From: Phenylobacterium deserti
GTDB lineage: Bacteria > Pseudomonadota > Alphaproteobacteria > Caulobacterales > Caulobacteraceae
Direction of reading: 5' to 3'
NCBI GenBank assembly: GCA_945859865.1
Contig: CAMAOY010000007.1
Location: forward strand, 1 to 40,607
DNA length: 40,607 nucleotides
Position 1 is the stretch's first letter; each line of letters opens with the position of its first letter. Shown one piece after another: positions 32,557 to 40,607 of the stretch. The notes beneath the pieces were generated by a model. It was given only the letters and a program-made list of their open reading frames with translations. It ran no database searches and had not been told where the DNA came from. A program made the position numbers and the translations under genes.

Positions 32557-33443
32557 TGGCAACGCTCAGTGGAATGACCGGTTTCGGGCGCACAGAGGGC
32601 GCATCTGGCGGCTGGTCCTGGGCTGTGGAGGCCCGGTCCGTCAACGGGCGCGGCCTGGATGTGCGGTTTCGTGGACCCCCGGGCTTTGATGCCCTTGAGC
32701 GTTTGACCCGGGAGGCGGCCCAGGCCCGTTTCCAGAGGGGACAGGTCTCCGTCACGGTGAGCGCCCGCCGGATTGAGGCCGGTGCCCCCGTGCGGGTCAA
32801 TGTCGATCTGGCCCGGCGGCTGCTCGAGGCCGGTGAGCCCTGGATCGCCGAGGGGCGGGTGCTCCGGCCCTCCCTGGACGGCCTTCTCGGCCTTCGTGGC
32901 GTGCTTGAGGGCGAGCCGGTGGAGGAGGATCCCCTGGCCCTCCAGGACGTCGGGGCGAAGCTGGGCGAGGCGGTGGTGTCTGCCCTAGACGCCCTGGTTT
33001 CCGCCCGCCGGGAAGAGGGGCTTCAGTTGTCCGGCGTCCTTACGGGGCATCTCGACGCGGTGGAGTCCCGGGTTCGCCGGGCATCGGACCTGGCCGGGCC
33101 CCAGGTTGAGTTCATCCGGACGCGGTTTGCGCGTCGTCTCTCCGAGATCGCCGGGGAGGGTCCGGATATTGCCGAGCGGGCCTTCCTTGAGGCGGCCGCC
33201 CTGGCGGTCAAGGCGGACGTCCAGGAGGAACTCGACCGTCTTGAAGGTCATCTGGCGAGTGCCAGGACACTGCTTGCCGACGGCCTGGGAGTCGGTCGGC
33301 GGTTAGATTTTTTGACACAGGAATTCATGAGGGAAGCCAATACCTTATGTTCGAAAGCTGCAGTCCCGGAACTGACCCGGGTGGGTCTGGACCTCAAGGC
33401 GGTGATCGATCAATTTCGAGAGCAGGTCCAGAATGTCGAGTGA
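32556..33443 (+). CDS. yicC: YicC/YloC-family endoribonuclease
   Basis: A 295-aa product. N-terminal signature SGMTGFGR(T)EG and SVNGRGLDVRFRGPPGFDALE; the C-terminal domain ends with LDFLTQEFMREANTLCSKA and LTRVGLDLKAVIDQFREQVQNVE, the conserved DUF1732 end. YicC is a stress-linked RNase acting on small RNAs. The ATG overlaps the mltG stop by one base (TGATG), and the 3' end overlaps the earliest possible gmk start. Confidence 0.94.
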   Translation: MATLSGMTGFGRTEGASGGWSWAVEARSVNGRGLDVRFRGPPGFDALERLTREAAQARFQRGQVSVTVSARRIEAGAPVRVNVDLARRLLEAGEPWIAEGRVLRPSLDGLLGLRGVLEGEPVEEDPLALQDVGAKLGEAVVSALDALVSARREEGLQLSGVLTGHLDAVESRVRRASDLAGPQVEFIRTRFARRLSEIAGEGPDIAERAFLEAAALAVKADVQEELDRLEGHLASARTLLADGLGVGRRLDFLTQEFMREANTLCSKAAVPELTRVGLDLKAVIDQFREQVQNVE

Positions 33444-33465
33444 GATTGGAATGGGGGGAACTTCC

Positions 33466-34125
33466 ATGACTTCGACGGAATTCGCCCGCCCCTGGGAAGT
33501 TCAGAGGCGGGGGCTCCTGCTGTTGATCTCCAGCCCTTCGGGCGCTGGCAAGACCTCCCTGTCCCGGCGCCTGGTGTCGGACCATGACGACCTGGTCCTG
33601 TCGATTTCCGCCACCACCCGGGCGCCGCGTCCCGGGGAAGCCGAGGGCCGCGAGTATTATTTCGTCTCTCCGGAGCGGTTCGACGAGATGGTGGCGGGCG
33701 GCCATCTGCTGGAATGGGCCCACGTCCATGACCACCGCTACGGCACCCCCCGGGCACCCGTGGAGGCGGCCCTGGCCGAGGGCCGGGACGTATTATTCGA
33801 CATCGACTGGCAGGGCGCGGCCCAGATCCACAAGGTCCTGCCAGAGGACAGTGTCAGGGTCTTCGTCCTGCCGCCCTCCTGGGCCGACCTCGCCCGCCGG
33901 CTCCATGCCCGGGCTCAGGACGCAGAGGCGGTGATCCAGCAGCGCCTGGAGCACGGGCGCGAAGAGATCACCCACTGGGGCGATTACGACTATGTCATCG
34001 TGAACAAGAACTTCGACCGGGCCTTTGCCGACCTCGGCCACATCTACCGGGCCGAGCGCATGAAACCCTCGCGCAATCCCTGGCTTCCGGACTTCGTCCG
34101 GCGGCTGGGTTCGGAATCCTCCTGA
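33466..34125 (+). CDS. gmk: Guanylate kinase
   Basis: 219 aa from ATG 33466, after GGGGGGAA; ATG 33433 (track) and 33451 are alternatives. P-loop SSPSGAGKTSLS, GMP-binding SATTRAPRPGE, EGREYYFVS and VLFDIDWQGA, all typical. It phosphorylates GMP to GDP and feeds (p)ppGpp and GTP pools. Yic C-gmk pairing is usual. The aldo/keto reductase follows after 14 nt. Confidence 0.96.
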   Translation: MTSTEFARPWEVQRRGLLLLISSPSGAGKTSLSRRLVSDHDDLVLSISATTRAPRPGEAEGREYYFVSPERFDEMVAGGHLLEWAHVHDHRYGTPRAPVEAALAEGRDVLFDIDWQGAAQIHKVLPEDSVRVFVLPPSWADLARRLHARAQDAEAVIQQRLEHGREEITHWGDYDYVIVNKNFDRAFADLGHIYRAERMKPSRNPWLPDFVRRLGSESS

Positions 34126-34139
34126 CCCCGGAGCGTCAC

Positions 34140-35141
34140 ATGAAGACCCGCAAGCTTGGCCCATTCGAGGTCTCGGAAATCGGACTGGGCTGCATGAGCC
34201 TGTCCCACGCCTATGGCCCGCCGCCGCCCCGGGCCCAGGCCGAGGCTGTCCTTCTGGGCGCCCTCGACGCCGGATGCACCTTCTTCGACACCGCTGCGGT
34301 CTATGGGCTCGGCCATAACGAGCGACTGGTCGGGGAGGTCCTGGGACCGCACCGGGACCGCTTCGTCCTGGCGTCGAAGTGCGGCCTCTCCAGGGGCGAG
34401 CAGCGGGAGTTGAACGGGCGTCCGGAGGTCCTGAAAGCGACCTGCGAGGAGAGCCTTCAGCGTCTGGGTGTTGACGTGATCGACCTCTATTACCTGCATC
34501 GCTGGGACCGCCGGGTACCGATCGAGGAGAGTGTCGGGGGCCTATCCGACCTCGTGGCGCAGGGTAAGATCCGCTCGATTGGCCTCTCTGAGGTGTCTGC
34601 AGGCACCCTGCGTCGCGCCCATGGGGTGCACCCCATTGCGGCCCTTCAGACCGAATATTCGCCATGGACGCGCAATCCCGAGATCGCCGTGCTCGACGCC
34701 TGCCGGGAACTCGGCGTCGCCTTCGTGGCCTTCAGCCCCGTAGGGCGGGGCTTCCTTGCGGGTGGCGTTCGGGAACTCTCGGGCCTGGACGCGGGCGACT
34801 TCCGGGTGGGCATGCCGCGCTTCCAGGGCGAGGCCTTCCTCAGGAACCTCGACCTCCTGGGCCGGTTCGAGGCCATTGCGCACCAGGCGGGGTGCACGCC
34901 AGCGCAGCTCTGCCTGGCCTGGCTACTCCAGAAGGACCCGACCCTCATCCCCATCCCGGGGACGACAAGCCCGGATCACATGCGCGAGGACATGGCCGCC
35001 TCGGGCGTCAACCTGTCGGATGAAGTCATGGCGCGGGTCGAGGCCACGGTGAACGCCTCGACAGTTTCCGGGCCCCGGTATGCGCCGGCCATGCAGGCCA
35101 GCGTCGATACCGAGCGGCTTCCGGGAGAGGCTGTGGGCTGA
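34140..35141 (+). CDS. Aldo/keto reductase
   Basis: A 333-aa TIM-barrel NADPH-dependent reductase. Catalytic tetrad: Asp in FDTAAVYG (with Tyr in the same motif), Lys in LASKCG and His in YYLHRWD. LQTEYSPWTR, FVAFSPVGRGFLAGG and IPIPGTTSPDHMRED mark the AKR13/YakC-type group. Likely a general carbonyl reductase; substrate unknown. Probably the last gene of the fab-mlt-gmk transcript, because its start follows the gmk stop by 14 nt with GGAG. Confidence 0.88.
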   Translation: MKTRKLGPFEVSEIGLGCMSLSHAYGPPPPRAQAEAVLLGALDAGCTFFDTAAVYGLGHNERLVGEVLGPHRDRFVLASKCGLSRGEQRELNGRPEVLKATCEESLQRLGVDVIDLYYLHRWDRRVPIEESVGGLSDLVAQGKIRSIGLSEVSAGTLRRAHGVHPIAALQTEYSPWTRNPEIAVLDACRELGVAFVAFSPVGRGFLAGGVRELSGLDAGDFRVGMPRFQGEAFLRNLDLLGRFEAIAHQAGCTPAQLCLAWLLQKDPTLIPIPGTTSPDHMREDMAASGVNLSDEVMARVEATVNASTVSGPRYAPAMQASVDTERLPGEAVG

Positions 35142-35150
35142 GGCGCCACA

Positions 35151-35189
35151 CCCACAAAGAAGAAGGGCCGCCCCGGGGGACGGCCCTTC
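35151..35189 (-). terminator. Terminator of the alanine-rich lipoprotein gene
   Basis: GAAGGGCCG (35162-35170) and CGGCCCTTC (35181-35189) form a 9-bp GC-rich stem, with further C/G pairs in the loop. On the minus strand it is followed by TTCTTTGTGG, so it best suits the lipoprotein transcript. It also lies 21 nt after the convergent aldo/keto reductase stop and may serve both. Confidence 0.65.
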
Positions 35190-35234
35190 CGAATGCAGTC
35201 TGGAACGGCTGGATCCCAGCCGTTGCAGCCTGAC

Positions 35235-35570
35235 TTACTTCTTTTCAGCCATGGCGGCGTCGGCGGCATCCTTGGCGGCGCCAACGACTTCCTTGGCGGC
35301 GCCAGCGGCGGCGGCAGGAGCAGCAACAGCGGCGGCTGCGGCGCCCTCGGCCATGGCACCAGCGGCGGCCGGAGCGGCGGCGGCGGCGTCAGCAGCCGTG
35401 GCAGCGGCGTCGGTTGCCGTGGCGGCAGCGTCGGTCGCCATGCCGGCGGCGTCGGTCGCGGTGGCGGCGGCGGCGTCAGCGGCGGCGGCCGGGGCTTCGG
35501 CGGGCTTGCTGCAAGCGGCGAGCGACGCCACGGCGGCCATGACGGCCACAGTCAGAGCAATCTTCTTCAT
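35235..35570 (-). CDS. Alanine-rich small lipoprotein with heptad repeats
   Basis: A 111-aa protein. Lipoprotein signal MKKIALTVAVMAAVASLAAC gives lipidated Cys20. The mature 92 residues are more than half alanine. Asp40, Asp47, Asp54 and Asp61 recur every seven residues inside repeated T-D-A-A-x-x-A units, so the chain is probably a long helix or alanine-type coiled coil. It ends DAAMAEKK with two terminal lysines. The SD GGGAGA before ATG is strong. Its position beside rsmA shows no functional link. No homologue is recognised with confidence; low-complexity sequence makes family calls weak. Confidence 0.7.
   Translation of the reverse strand: MKKIALTVAVMAAVASLAACSKPAEAPAAAADAAAATATDAAGMATDAAATATDAAATAADAAAAAPAAAGAMAEGAAAAAVAAPAAAAGAAKEVVGAAKDAADAAMAEKK
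35373..35456 (-). repeat. 21-bp tandem repeats inside the lipoprotein gene
   Basis: Four imperfect 21-bp units (ACCGACGCCGCCGGCATGGC and variants) encode the seven-residue TDAAxxA repeats. Copy number could change by slippage without breaking the frame. Confidence 0.7.
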
Positions 35571-35668
35571 TGGAACTCTCCCGAGATGTCCTAGCGGACG
35601 CCCGGCACCACGATGGCATCGGAATCACCCCAGGGACGGATAGACCCTAGGCCCGACATTCTCTCTGA

Positions 35669-36490
35669 TCAAGCTTTCGTGAGAAGGACGTCTGCGAGAG
35701 CCAGGAAGCCGGGAAGGGACAAGGTTTCCGGTCGTGATGACGGATCCACCCCCGCCGCCCTGCACAGGTCCTCGCCGCCAAGGGACTTGAGCCCCGAACG
35801 CAGCATCTTTCGTCTCTGACCGAAGGCGGCGGCGGTGACGGCCTGAAGCGCATCAAGGCGTTCGCCGCCGATGCCGTCGTCCCGCGGAGCCAGGTGAACG
35901 ACCGCGGACGCTACCTTCGGGGGTGGGGTGAAGGCCCGCGCCGGGACCTCCAGCACGATCCGTCGGTCGGTGACGGCCGCTGCGAGGACGGACAGCCGGC
36001 CATAGGCCTCGGCCCCGGGGTCCGCGACGATCCGGTCGGCGACCTCCTTCTGGAACATCAGGGTCAGGGAAGCCGGTCGGAAAGGTCCGGTCAGCCACTT
36101 TATGAGCAATGCGGTCCCGACGTTGTAGGGAAGGTTCGAGACGATCTGGGCGGCATGGCCTCCGGCAAGCTGGCGCTCGTCCACCCGCAGGGCGTCGGCA
36201 AGGATCACCTCGAGTTGGCCCGGAAAGGCGGCACTGAGGTCCTCGAGCAGGGGCGCAAACCGGGCGTCGCGTTCGATGGCGATGACCTGGGCCCCGGTCT
36301 CCAGGAGGGCCTGTGTCAGGCCCCCGGGCCCCGGTCCCACTTCGATGACAAGGCTGCCGGGTCCGCATCCCGACAGCCGGGCGATCTTTCGGGTGACGTT
36401 CAGGTCGAGGAGGAAGTGCTGGCCCAGCCCCTTGTTTGCCAGGAGCCCATGGGCGGCGAGCCGGTCGGAGAGACGCTCGGAAAGGGTCAC
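35669..36490 (-). CDS. rsmA: 16S rRNA dimethyladenosine transferase (KsgA)
   Basis: 273 aa from GTG 36490 (MTLSERLSDRLAAHGLL), which overlaps the pdxA stop as GTGA; the track start at 36523 lies inside pdxA. SAM-binding domain with NKGLGQHFLLD, EVGPGPGGLT, and the catalytic NLPYNVGT. RsmA dimethylates two adjacent adenines near the 3' end of 16S rRNA late in 30S assembly. Translationally coupled to pdxA. Confidence 0.96.
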   Translation of the reverse strand: MTLSERLSDRLAAHGLLANKGLGQHFLLDLNVTRKIARLSGCGPGSLVIEVGPGPGGLTQALLETGAQVIAIERDARFAPLLEDLSAAFPGQLEVILADALRVDERQLAGGHAAQIVSNLPYNVGTALLIKWLTGPFRPASLTLMFQKEVADRIVADPGAEAYGRLSVLAAAVTDRRIVLEVPARAFTPPPKVASAVVHLAPRDDGIGGERLDALQAVTAAAFGQRRKMLRSGLKSLGGEDLCRAAGVDPSSRPETLSLPGFLALADVLLTKA

Positions 36491-37482
36491 TTGGCGCGCC
36501 GGTCCGCGATGGCGGCTGCACACTTCAGGGCGGCGATGAAGCTGTCCGGGCGGGCCAGTCCCTTGCCGGCGATGTCGAAGGCGGTTCCATGGTCGGGCGA
36601 GGTCCTGACGATGGGCAGGCCCAAGGTGATGTTCACCCCGCCCCAGAAGTCGAGCATCTTTACCGGGATCAGGGCCTGGTCATGATACATGCAGACAATC
36701 GCATCGAAGCGTTCCCGCATCCCTGCAGCGAACAGGCTGTCGGCGGGCAGGGGGCCGGTTACGTCCATGCCCTCCGCCCGGAGCACATCGACTGCGGGGC
36801 GTATCAGATCGATTTCTTCCCGCCCGATTTCACCCGACTCGCCAGCATGGGGGTTCAGCCCGGCGATGGCGAGACGAGGGTGGGCGCAGCCGAAGTCCCG
36901 TGCCAGGGCCTGTTCAGTGACACGGATCGTCCGCAGCAGGCCCTCGAAGGTCAGGGCCGCCGCGACGCCGGAGATCGGCAGGTGGATGGTCGCCAGGGTC
37001 ACGCGGAGATCGGCCGCCGCCAGCATCATGACCGGCCCCCTTTCGCCGGCGAACGGCGCGTCCGCTGTCAGTTCGCCAAGGAATTCGGTGTGCCCGGGAT
37101 GTCGGAACCCGGCGGCCTTCAGGACGGCTTTTGAAACAGGGGCCGTGACCAGGGCGGCAGCCTCCCCGGAGAGGCAGGCCTGGGTTGCCTCGGTGATCCA
37201 GCGGGTCACGGCGTGCGCGCACCCCGGATCGGGATGACCCGGCCGGACGGGGCCTGCAAGCGGGGTCCCCAGGACGGGGATCGCCTCGGGGAAGACGCCT
37301 GCGGCCGCCTCCAGCCTGTCCAGGGTGACGACGGGCGCGCCTGCGGCCCTGAGGACCGTGGGGTCCCCGAACACGGCAAAGGGCGCATCGGCTTCTGTCC
37401 GGCGGCGCCAGGCTTCCGCGATGATCTCCGGGCCAATGCCTGCGGGATCGCCCAGGGTGACGGCAAGGGGCGTGGCCGGCAT
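36487..37482 (-). CDS. pdxA: 4-hydroxythreonine-4-phosphate dehydrogenase
   Basis: A 331-aa vitamin B6 synthesis enzyme. N-terminal VTLGDPAGIGPEII, GHTEFLGELT with the zinc-site His, GLNPHAGE and CMYHDQALIPVKM near the C-terminus supply the metal and substrate residues of the family. It oxidises 4-phosphohydroxy-L-threonine on the way to pyridoxine 5'-phosphate. The surA stop lies 10 nt upstream of its ATG. surA-pdxA-rsmA is a conserved order. Confidence 0.96.
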   Translation of the reverse strand: MPATPLAVTLGDPAGIGPEIIAEAWRRRTEADAPFAVFGDPTVLRAAGAPVVTLDRLEAAAGVFPEAIPVLGTPLAGPVRPGHPDPGCAHAVTRWITEATQACLSGEAAALVTAPVSKAVLKAAGFRHPGHTEFLGELTADAPFAGERGPVMMLAAADLRVTLATIHLPISGVAAALTFEGLLRTIRVTEQALARDFGCAHPRLAIAGLNPHAGESGEIGREEIDLIRPAVDVLRAEGMDVTGPLPADSLFAAGMRERFDAIVCMYHDQALIPVKMLDFWGGVNITLGLPIVRTSPDHGTAFDIAGKGLARPDSFIAALKCAAAIADRRAK

Positions 37483-37492
37483 GCCGGCGCGC

Positions 37493-38830
37493 CTAGCGAG
37501 TATCGATGGTAGCGGCGGTGCGCAGGTCGCGCATGTAGCGCCGAGCGATCATCGATAGCTGCTGGCCGTAAAGCCGACCCTCGATCTGCTGGCGCGAAGC
37601 CTCGCCATCGCCGGAGACTCCGCGCCCACAGACCGTGAGGATGTGAAGTCCCACATTGGTCCGGATGGGGTCCGAGGTCTGGCCGGGGGAGAGGCCCTCC
37701 ACGGCGGCCCGGAAGGCGGGGGAGAGGTCCTTGAGTTCGGCCTCGCCGAGGTCAGCCGCGACGACCCCGGCGATCTTGCCGGCCTCAGCCTCGACCGTTT
37801 CGCAGCCGTTCAGTCGGGAGCGAACGTCGTTGAGCTTTGCAGCCGCAGCACGAACAGCCGATTCGGGGGCCCCCTGGGGCAGCGGTATCGCCGCCTGCTT
37901 GAGGGACACCGTGGCCGCCGAGGTTCCTGCCCTGCGGTCCCGTAGGTAGAAGATGTAGACCCCGTCCCGGACGGGAATGGGCCTGGACAGCTGGCCCGGC
38001 CGCATCTGCTCCAGGGCGGCGTCGACCTCCGGAGGCATTTCGCCGGACGCGATCCAGCCCACATCCCCGCCCGTAGCGGCTGAGGGCGATGCCGAAAACT
38101 GGCGTGCGACGGCCGGGAAGGGCGCACCCTGCTGGATCTGGGAGACAAGCTGGGTGGCACCGTTCATGGCGACCTCCATACCGCCCACCCGTCCGGCGTC
38201 GATGAAGACCTCGGCGATCTGGTACTGGGGACGCGAGGCCGAGGCGGAAATCCGCTCCATCTCCGCCTTGATCTGGTCGTCACCGATCCGCAGCCGGGAG
38301 CCGTAACGGCCGCGCACCCAGCGCTGCCAGCCCGACTGCGCCCGTACCTGTTCCCGCAGGGTGTCGATACCGATCCCCTGGGCGGCGAGCGAATTGGTAA
38401 ATTGCTTCAGGTTAGCGTTGTTTTCCTTCGCCATTTCGGTCAGTTGTTCATCCACTTCCTCATCCGTCGGGATGATGGAGATCTTCTGCTCCTTCTCGAC
38501 CCGGCGAAGCTCCTGGATCTGCAAGCGCTCATCGACGAGGCCGCTCAGGGCCTCCTGCTGGAACTGCGGCAGGTTCTGCTGGGTGGGCTGGATACCGGAG
38601 GTCGCGATCAACAGGCGCATCCGCTGGGCCAGGTCGAAGGTCGAGATGATCTCGTCATTCACCACCGCCGCAGCGGTTTCGGAAAGGCCCGCCGGTGCGA
38701 CCTGGAGGGGGGTGGCGGCCGGTGGTTTCGCCGGGGCCTTGGCCTGTCCGACGGCAGGACCGGTGAAGGCTGCAAGCCCGAGGCAGGCGGCGGCAAGGGT
38801 CTGGCACACCTTCTTCGCGGCGCGGTTCAT
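37493..38830 (-). CDS. surA: Periplasmic chaperone/peptidyl-prolyl isomerase SurA
   Basis: About 445 aa from ATG 38830 (MNRAAKKVCQTLAAACLGL); a signal peptide ends near VGQA. The track start at 39037 overlaps lptD. An N-terminal SurA chaperone region (about 60-190) includes VNDEIISTFDLAQRMRLL and VDERLQIQELRR. One recognisable parvulin domain has AEVFIDAG and GGDVGWIASGEMPPEVDAAL. The second is degenerate, followed by the C-terminal helix LYGQQLSMIARRYMRDLR. It escorts outer-membrane proteins to BAM; LptD, encoded just upstream, is a known client. The SD is weak. Confidence 0.93.
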   Translation of the reverse strand: MNRAAKKVCQTLAAACLGLAAFTGPAVGQAKAPAKPPAATPLQVAPAGLSETAAAVVNDEIISTFDLAQRMRLLIATSGIQPTQQNLPQFQQEALSGLVDERLQIQELRRVEKEQKISIIPTDEEVDEQLTEMAKENNANLKQFTNSLAAQGIGIDTLREQVRAQSGWQRWVRGRYGSRLRIGDDQIKAEMERISASASRPQYQIAEVFIDAGRVGGMEVAMNGATQLVSQIQQGAPFPAVARQFSASPSAATGGDVGWIASGEMPPEVDAALEQMRPGQLSRPIPVRDGVYIFYLRDRRAGTSAATVSLKQAAIPLPQGAPESAVRAAAAKLNDVRSRLNGCETVEAEAGKIAGVVAADLGEAELKDLSPAFRAAVEGLSPGQTSDPIRTNVGLHILTVCGRGVSGDGEASRQQIEGRLYGQQLSMIARRYMRDLRTAATIDTR

Positions 38831-38913
38831 CACCGAAACATCATCCTTCAAGTGCATGAGCTTGTCCGGCTGCCTTCTGACACGGCTATGAACTTCACTC
38901 CAGAGGCGAGACA

Positions 38914-40607
38914 CTAGCGGGTCCCAAGGGGACCGCCCAATGTGGCGAGGGTGAGGCGAACGTTGAACCCACTCGACGACCCGAGCTGGCCGACCTGGAT
39001 GTCTTCCTGGCGGTAGAAGACTTCGAGTCGGGTGCATCCGTCGCGCCAGACGACGCCGATGTCCCGGATCACCCAGGCGCTGGCCGCGATGTCCCGGTTT
39101 CCATAGACGGTGACGCCCCAGTTCTCGTTGAGGAAGACCTCGCCGCCAAGGTCTGCGTTTTCCCGGCGTCCCGACCCGGATGCAGCTTCTTCCTTGAGAT
39201 AGCGGAAGTACCCTGAGCCGCGCTTCATCTGGACATTGGCCCCGGCTTCCGCCCGTCGGACGGCCAGCCCGTCGGCGTCCAGGCGGGTCCTCGCAAAGAG
39301 GCTCACCCCGGCCATGGGTTCGGCCTCCACGGCGACGATCCAGTCTGAGGCCTTACTCGCCAGCCCCGAAGTCGTGGAAAAGACCTCGGAGTCCCCCGAC
39401 CTGAAACTGCGGCCAACGACGAAGTTCGCGCGCCGGCCATCGTCCCAGAGGATCATGGCCCTGCCAGCCAAGTCCAGGCGCAGGCCGTCCTCTGTCAGGT
39501 CATAACCCGGGAAGCGGTTGAGGCGGAACAGGTTGGTATCGTCGAACACGACGGTGACCGAGTCCTCGTTGAGGTAGACCGGTGACCCCGAGGCCCCCCT
39601 TCCCACGACGATTCCAGTGGCGCCCGCCGTAGCCACGGCCTGGCCTGCAGGCTCAAGGATGACCAGGGCGTTCGATATCCGCCGATACAGCGGAAGGGAA
39701 ACCTCTGCGCCCACTGAGGCCAGGGCCCTTCCCTGTGTCGAGGATCGACCGGCGACGCCTTCGAGGTCGCCGAGGCTGTAGCCATCCATCCGCACGTTAC
39801 TGAACACCGAGGCCCGCAGGCCGTTGAGGAGGGTGTCCGTCCGTCTCCAGTCGCCTTCCAGTGTCACCCTGCGGCTATCGAGCCCGGGGGTTCCACCTGG
39901 CGCGCCCGGGGCGGCCTCGCGGGTCAGGGCGACGCCGGAGGCGCGGATCCTGAGGCGCCCGCCCGCCAGGTTCTCAATGGGCCCGAACCGGCTTTCGACA
40001 AAGGGACCCACCTTGGGGAAGGTGCGGTCGTCATCCTCGGGGCGGAGCCCCTGGATGCTGAAGGCCCCTGCCGAGAACCACGACTTTGCGGTCTGTCGGG
40101 TCGCGTAGACCTGGGAGATCAGACGCCGGTCATCCGGGACAAAGGGTCCGCGGGCTTCGTAGGCCCCGCCGATGTCGTACTTCTCGAACAGGAGGTCGTC
40201 TGAGGTGCGCTCAGCACTGAAGCCCCATCTCCACTCCGGGGTCAGGGCGAAGGCCCCAGAGGCGAGGATGTAGCTTCGCAGGGTCGGATCGCCAAAGGCG
40301 TCCCCCTGGCCATCGAAGTCCCGGTCGTAGGTGAAGCCCCCGCGGACGTCGACGGCTCCCGAGCGGAACCTCTGCCGATAGTGGCCGTTGAGGAAGGGGC
40401 TCACCTTGCTGTTGATCTGGGGGGAAAGGGTCAGGTCCGCTGAGGGATTGAATACGAAGAGGTAGGGTTGCTCGTAGGACAGCCCCCGTCGGCGGGAAGT
40501 GTTCAGGTCCGGCTGCAGGAAGCCCGACCGGCGCTCGGCCTGGGGGTCCGGGTGCCAGAAGACAGGCAGCCACATCACCGGGAGGCCCCGCACCCGGATG
40601 ACCGCAT
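38914..40607 (-). CDS. lptD: LPS-assembly protein LptD, partial (N-terminus beyond window)
   Basis: The frame is open to the right edge: upstream of the track start it reads AVIRVRGLPVMWLP, so the gene continues out of the window; about 564 C-terminal residues are visible. FWHPDPQAERRSGFLQPDL is the hallmark of LptD just before the barrel. The rest has alternating beta strands ending LTLATLGGPLGTR. LptD, with LptE, inserts LPS in the outer leaflet. The N-terminal OstA-like domain and its cysteines are outside the window, so the disulfide pattern cannot be checked. surA follows after 83 nt. Confidence 0.94.
   Translation of the reverse strand, partial: AVIRVRGLPVMWLPVFWHPDPQAERRSGFLQPDLNTSRRRGLSYEQPYLFVFNPSADLTLSPQINSKVSPFLNGHYRQRFRSGAVDVRGGFTYDRDFDGQGDAFGDPTLRSYILASGAFALTPEWRWGFSAERTSDDLLFEKYDIGGAYEARGPFVPDDRRLISQVYATRQTAKSWFSAGAFSIQGLRPEDDDRTFPKVGPFVESRFGPIENLAGGRLRIRASGVALTREAAPGAPGGTPGLDSRRVTLEGDWRRTDTLLNGLRASVFSNVRMDGYSLGDLEGVAGRSSTQGRALASVGAEVSLPLYRRISNALVILEPAGQAVATAGATGIVVGRGASGSPVYLNEDSVTVVFDDTNLFRLNRFPGYDLTEDGLRLDLAGRAMILWDDGRRANFVVGRSFRSGDSEVFSTTSGLASKASDWIVAVEAEPMAGVSLFARTRLDADGLAVRRAEAGANVQMKRGSGYFRYLKEEAASGSGRRENADLGGEVFLNENWGVTVYGNRDIAASAWVIRDIGVVWRDGCTRLEVFYRQEDIQVGQLGSSSGFNVRLTLATLGGPLGTR

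Noticed and set aside
1-40607. CRISPR arrays, tRNA or rRNA genes, prophage, transposases, phage-defence genes
   Set aside because: No repeat-spacer pattern, cloverleaf or CCA-ended sequence, recombinase or defence-gene motif was recognised on reading; a tRNAscan and CRISPR search would settle it.

Overview
The window is about 40.6 kb of GC-rich chromosomal DNA, almost entirely coding. It most resembles an alphaproteobacterium of the Caulobacteraceae (Caulobacter, Phenylobacterium or Brevundimonas type). The signs are two TonB-dependent receptors, a Caulobacter-like promoter consensus before the TPR/bamB genes, and the conserved runs dnaB-alr-radA-cvpA-purF, rpsF-rpsR-rplI, fabD-fabG-acpP-fabF-mltG-yicC-gmk and rsmA-pdxA-surA-lptD. 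No rRNA, tRNA, IS element, prophage or CRISPR array was seen. The assignment comes from recognising proteins and gene order, not from a search.

Layout: (1) 1-4.8 kb is the most accessory-looking stretch: the end of a Gdx/SugE-type SMR exporter, a secreted beta-propeller protein, a decayed gene, a YCII-domain protein, a secreted M24 peptidase homologue and a WYL-only protein. (2) 4.8-7.4 kb holds a ZnuD-like TonB-dependent receptor (minus strand) with a Zur-type operator over its -10, divergent from a DUF3597 gene. (3) 7.6-11.6 kb is a plus-strand cluster: an YfgM-like TPR membrane protein, bamB and der. (4) 11.5-19.6 kb is a long minus-strand run, dnaB, alr, radA, cvpA, purF, an SBF-like transporter and an SDR, with 1-4 nt overlaps from radA to the transporter. 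(5) 19.6-24.3 kb has a second TonB-dependent receptor, the rpsF-rpsR-rplI operon with a classic terminator and long leader, and a periplasmic peroxiredoxin. (6) 24.4-28.0 kb has purC (long form) and a hotdog thioesterase on plus, facing a minus operon of a zinc-type dehydrogenase, a 45-aa membrane protein missing from the ORF track, and a carboxymuconolactone-decarboxylase-family protein. (7) 28.1-35.1 kb is the fatty-acid synthesis cluster running into mltG, yicC, gmk and an aldo/keto reductase. (8) 35.2-40.6 kb, minus strand, has an alanine-rich lipoprotein and the envelope cluster rsmA-pdxA-surA-lptD, with lptD running off the right edge.

Functionally most genes are housekeeping: outer-membrane assembly (bamB, surA, lptD and the YfgM-like protein), lipid and wall synthesis (fab genes, mltG, alr), replication, repair and ribosome assembly (dnaB, radA, der, ribosomal proteins, rsmA) and nucleotide synthesis (purF, purC, gmk). 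I found no convincing unknown multi-gene system. The points most worth following are the Zur-operator/ZnuD pair, the 7+4+7 direct repeat on the second receptor promoter, the basic tandem-repeat tail of Der that overlaps the convergent SDR gene, the unannotated 45-aa membrane ORF, the heptad-repeat alanine lipoprotein with terminal lysines, a likely ATT start in the YCII gene, and the decayed gene beside it.
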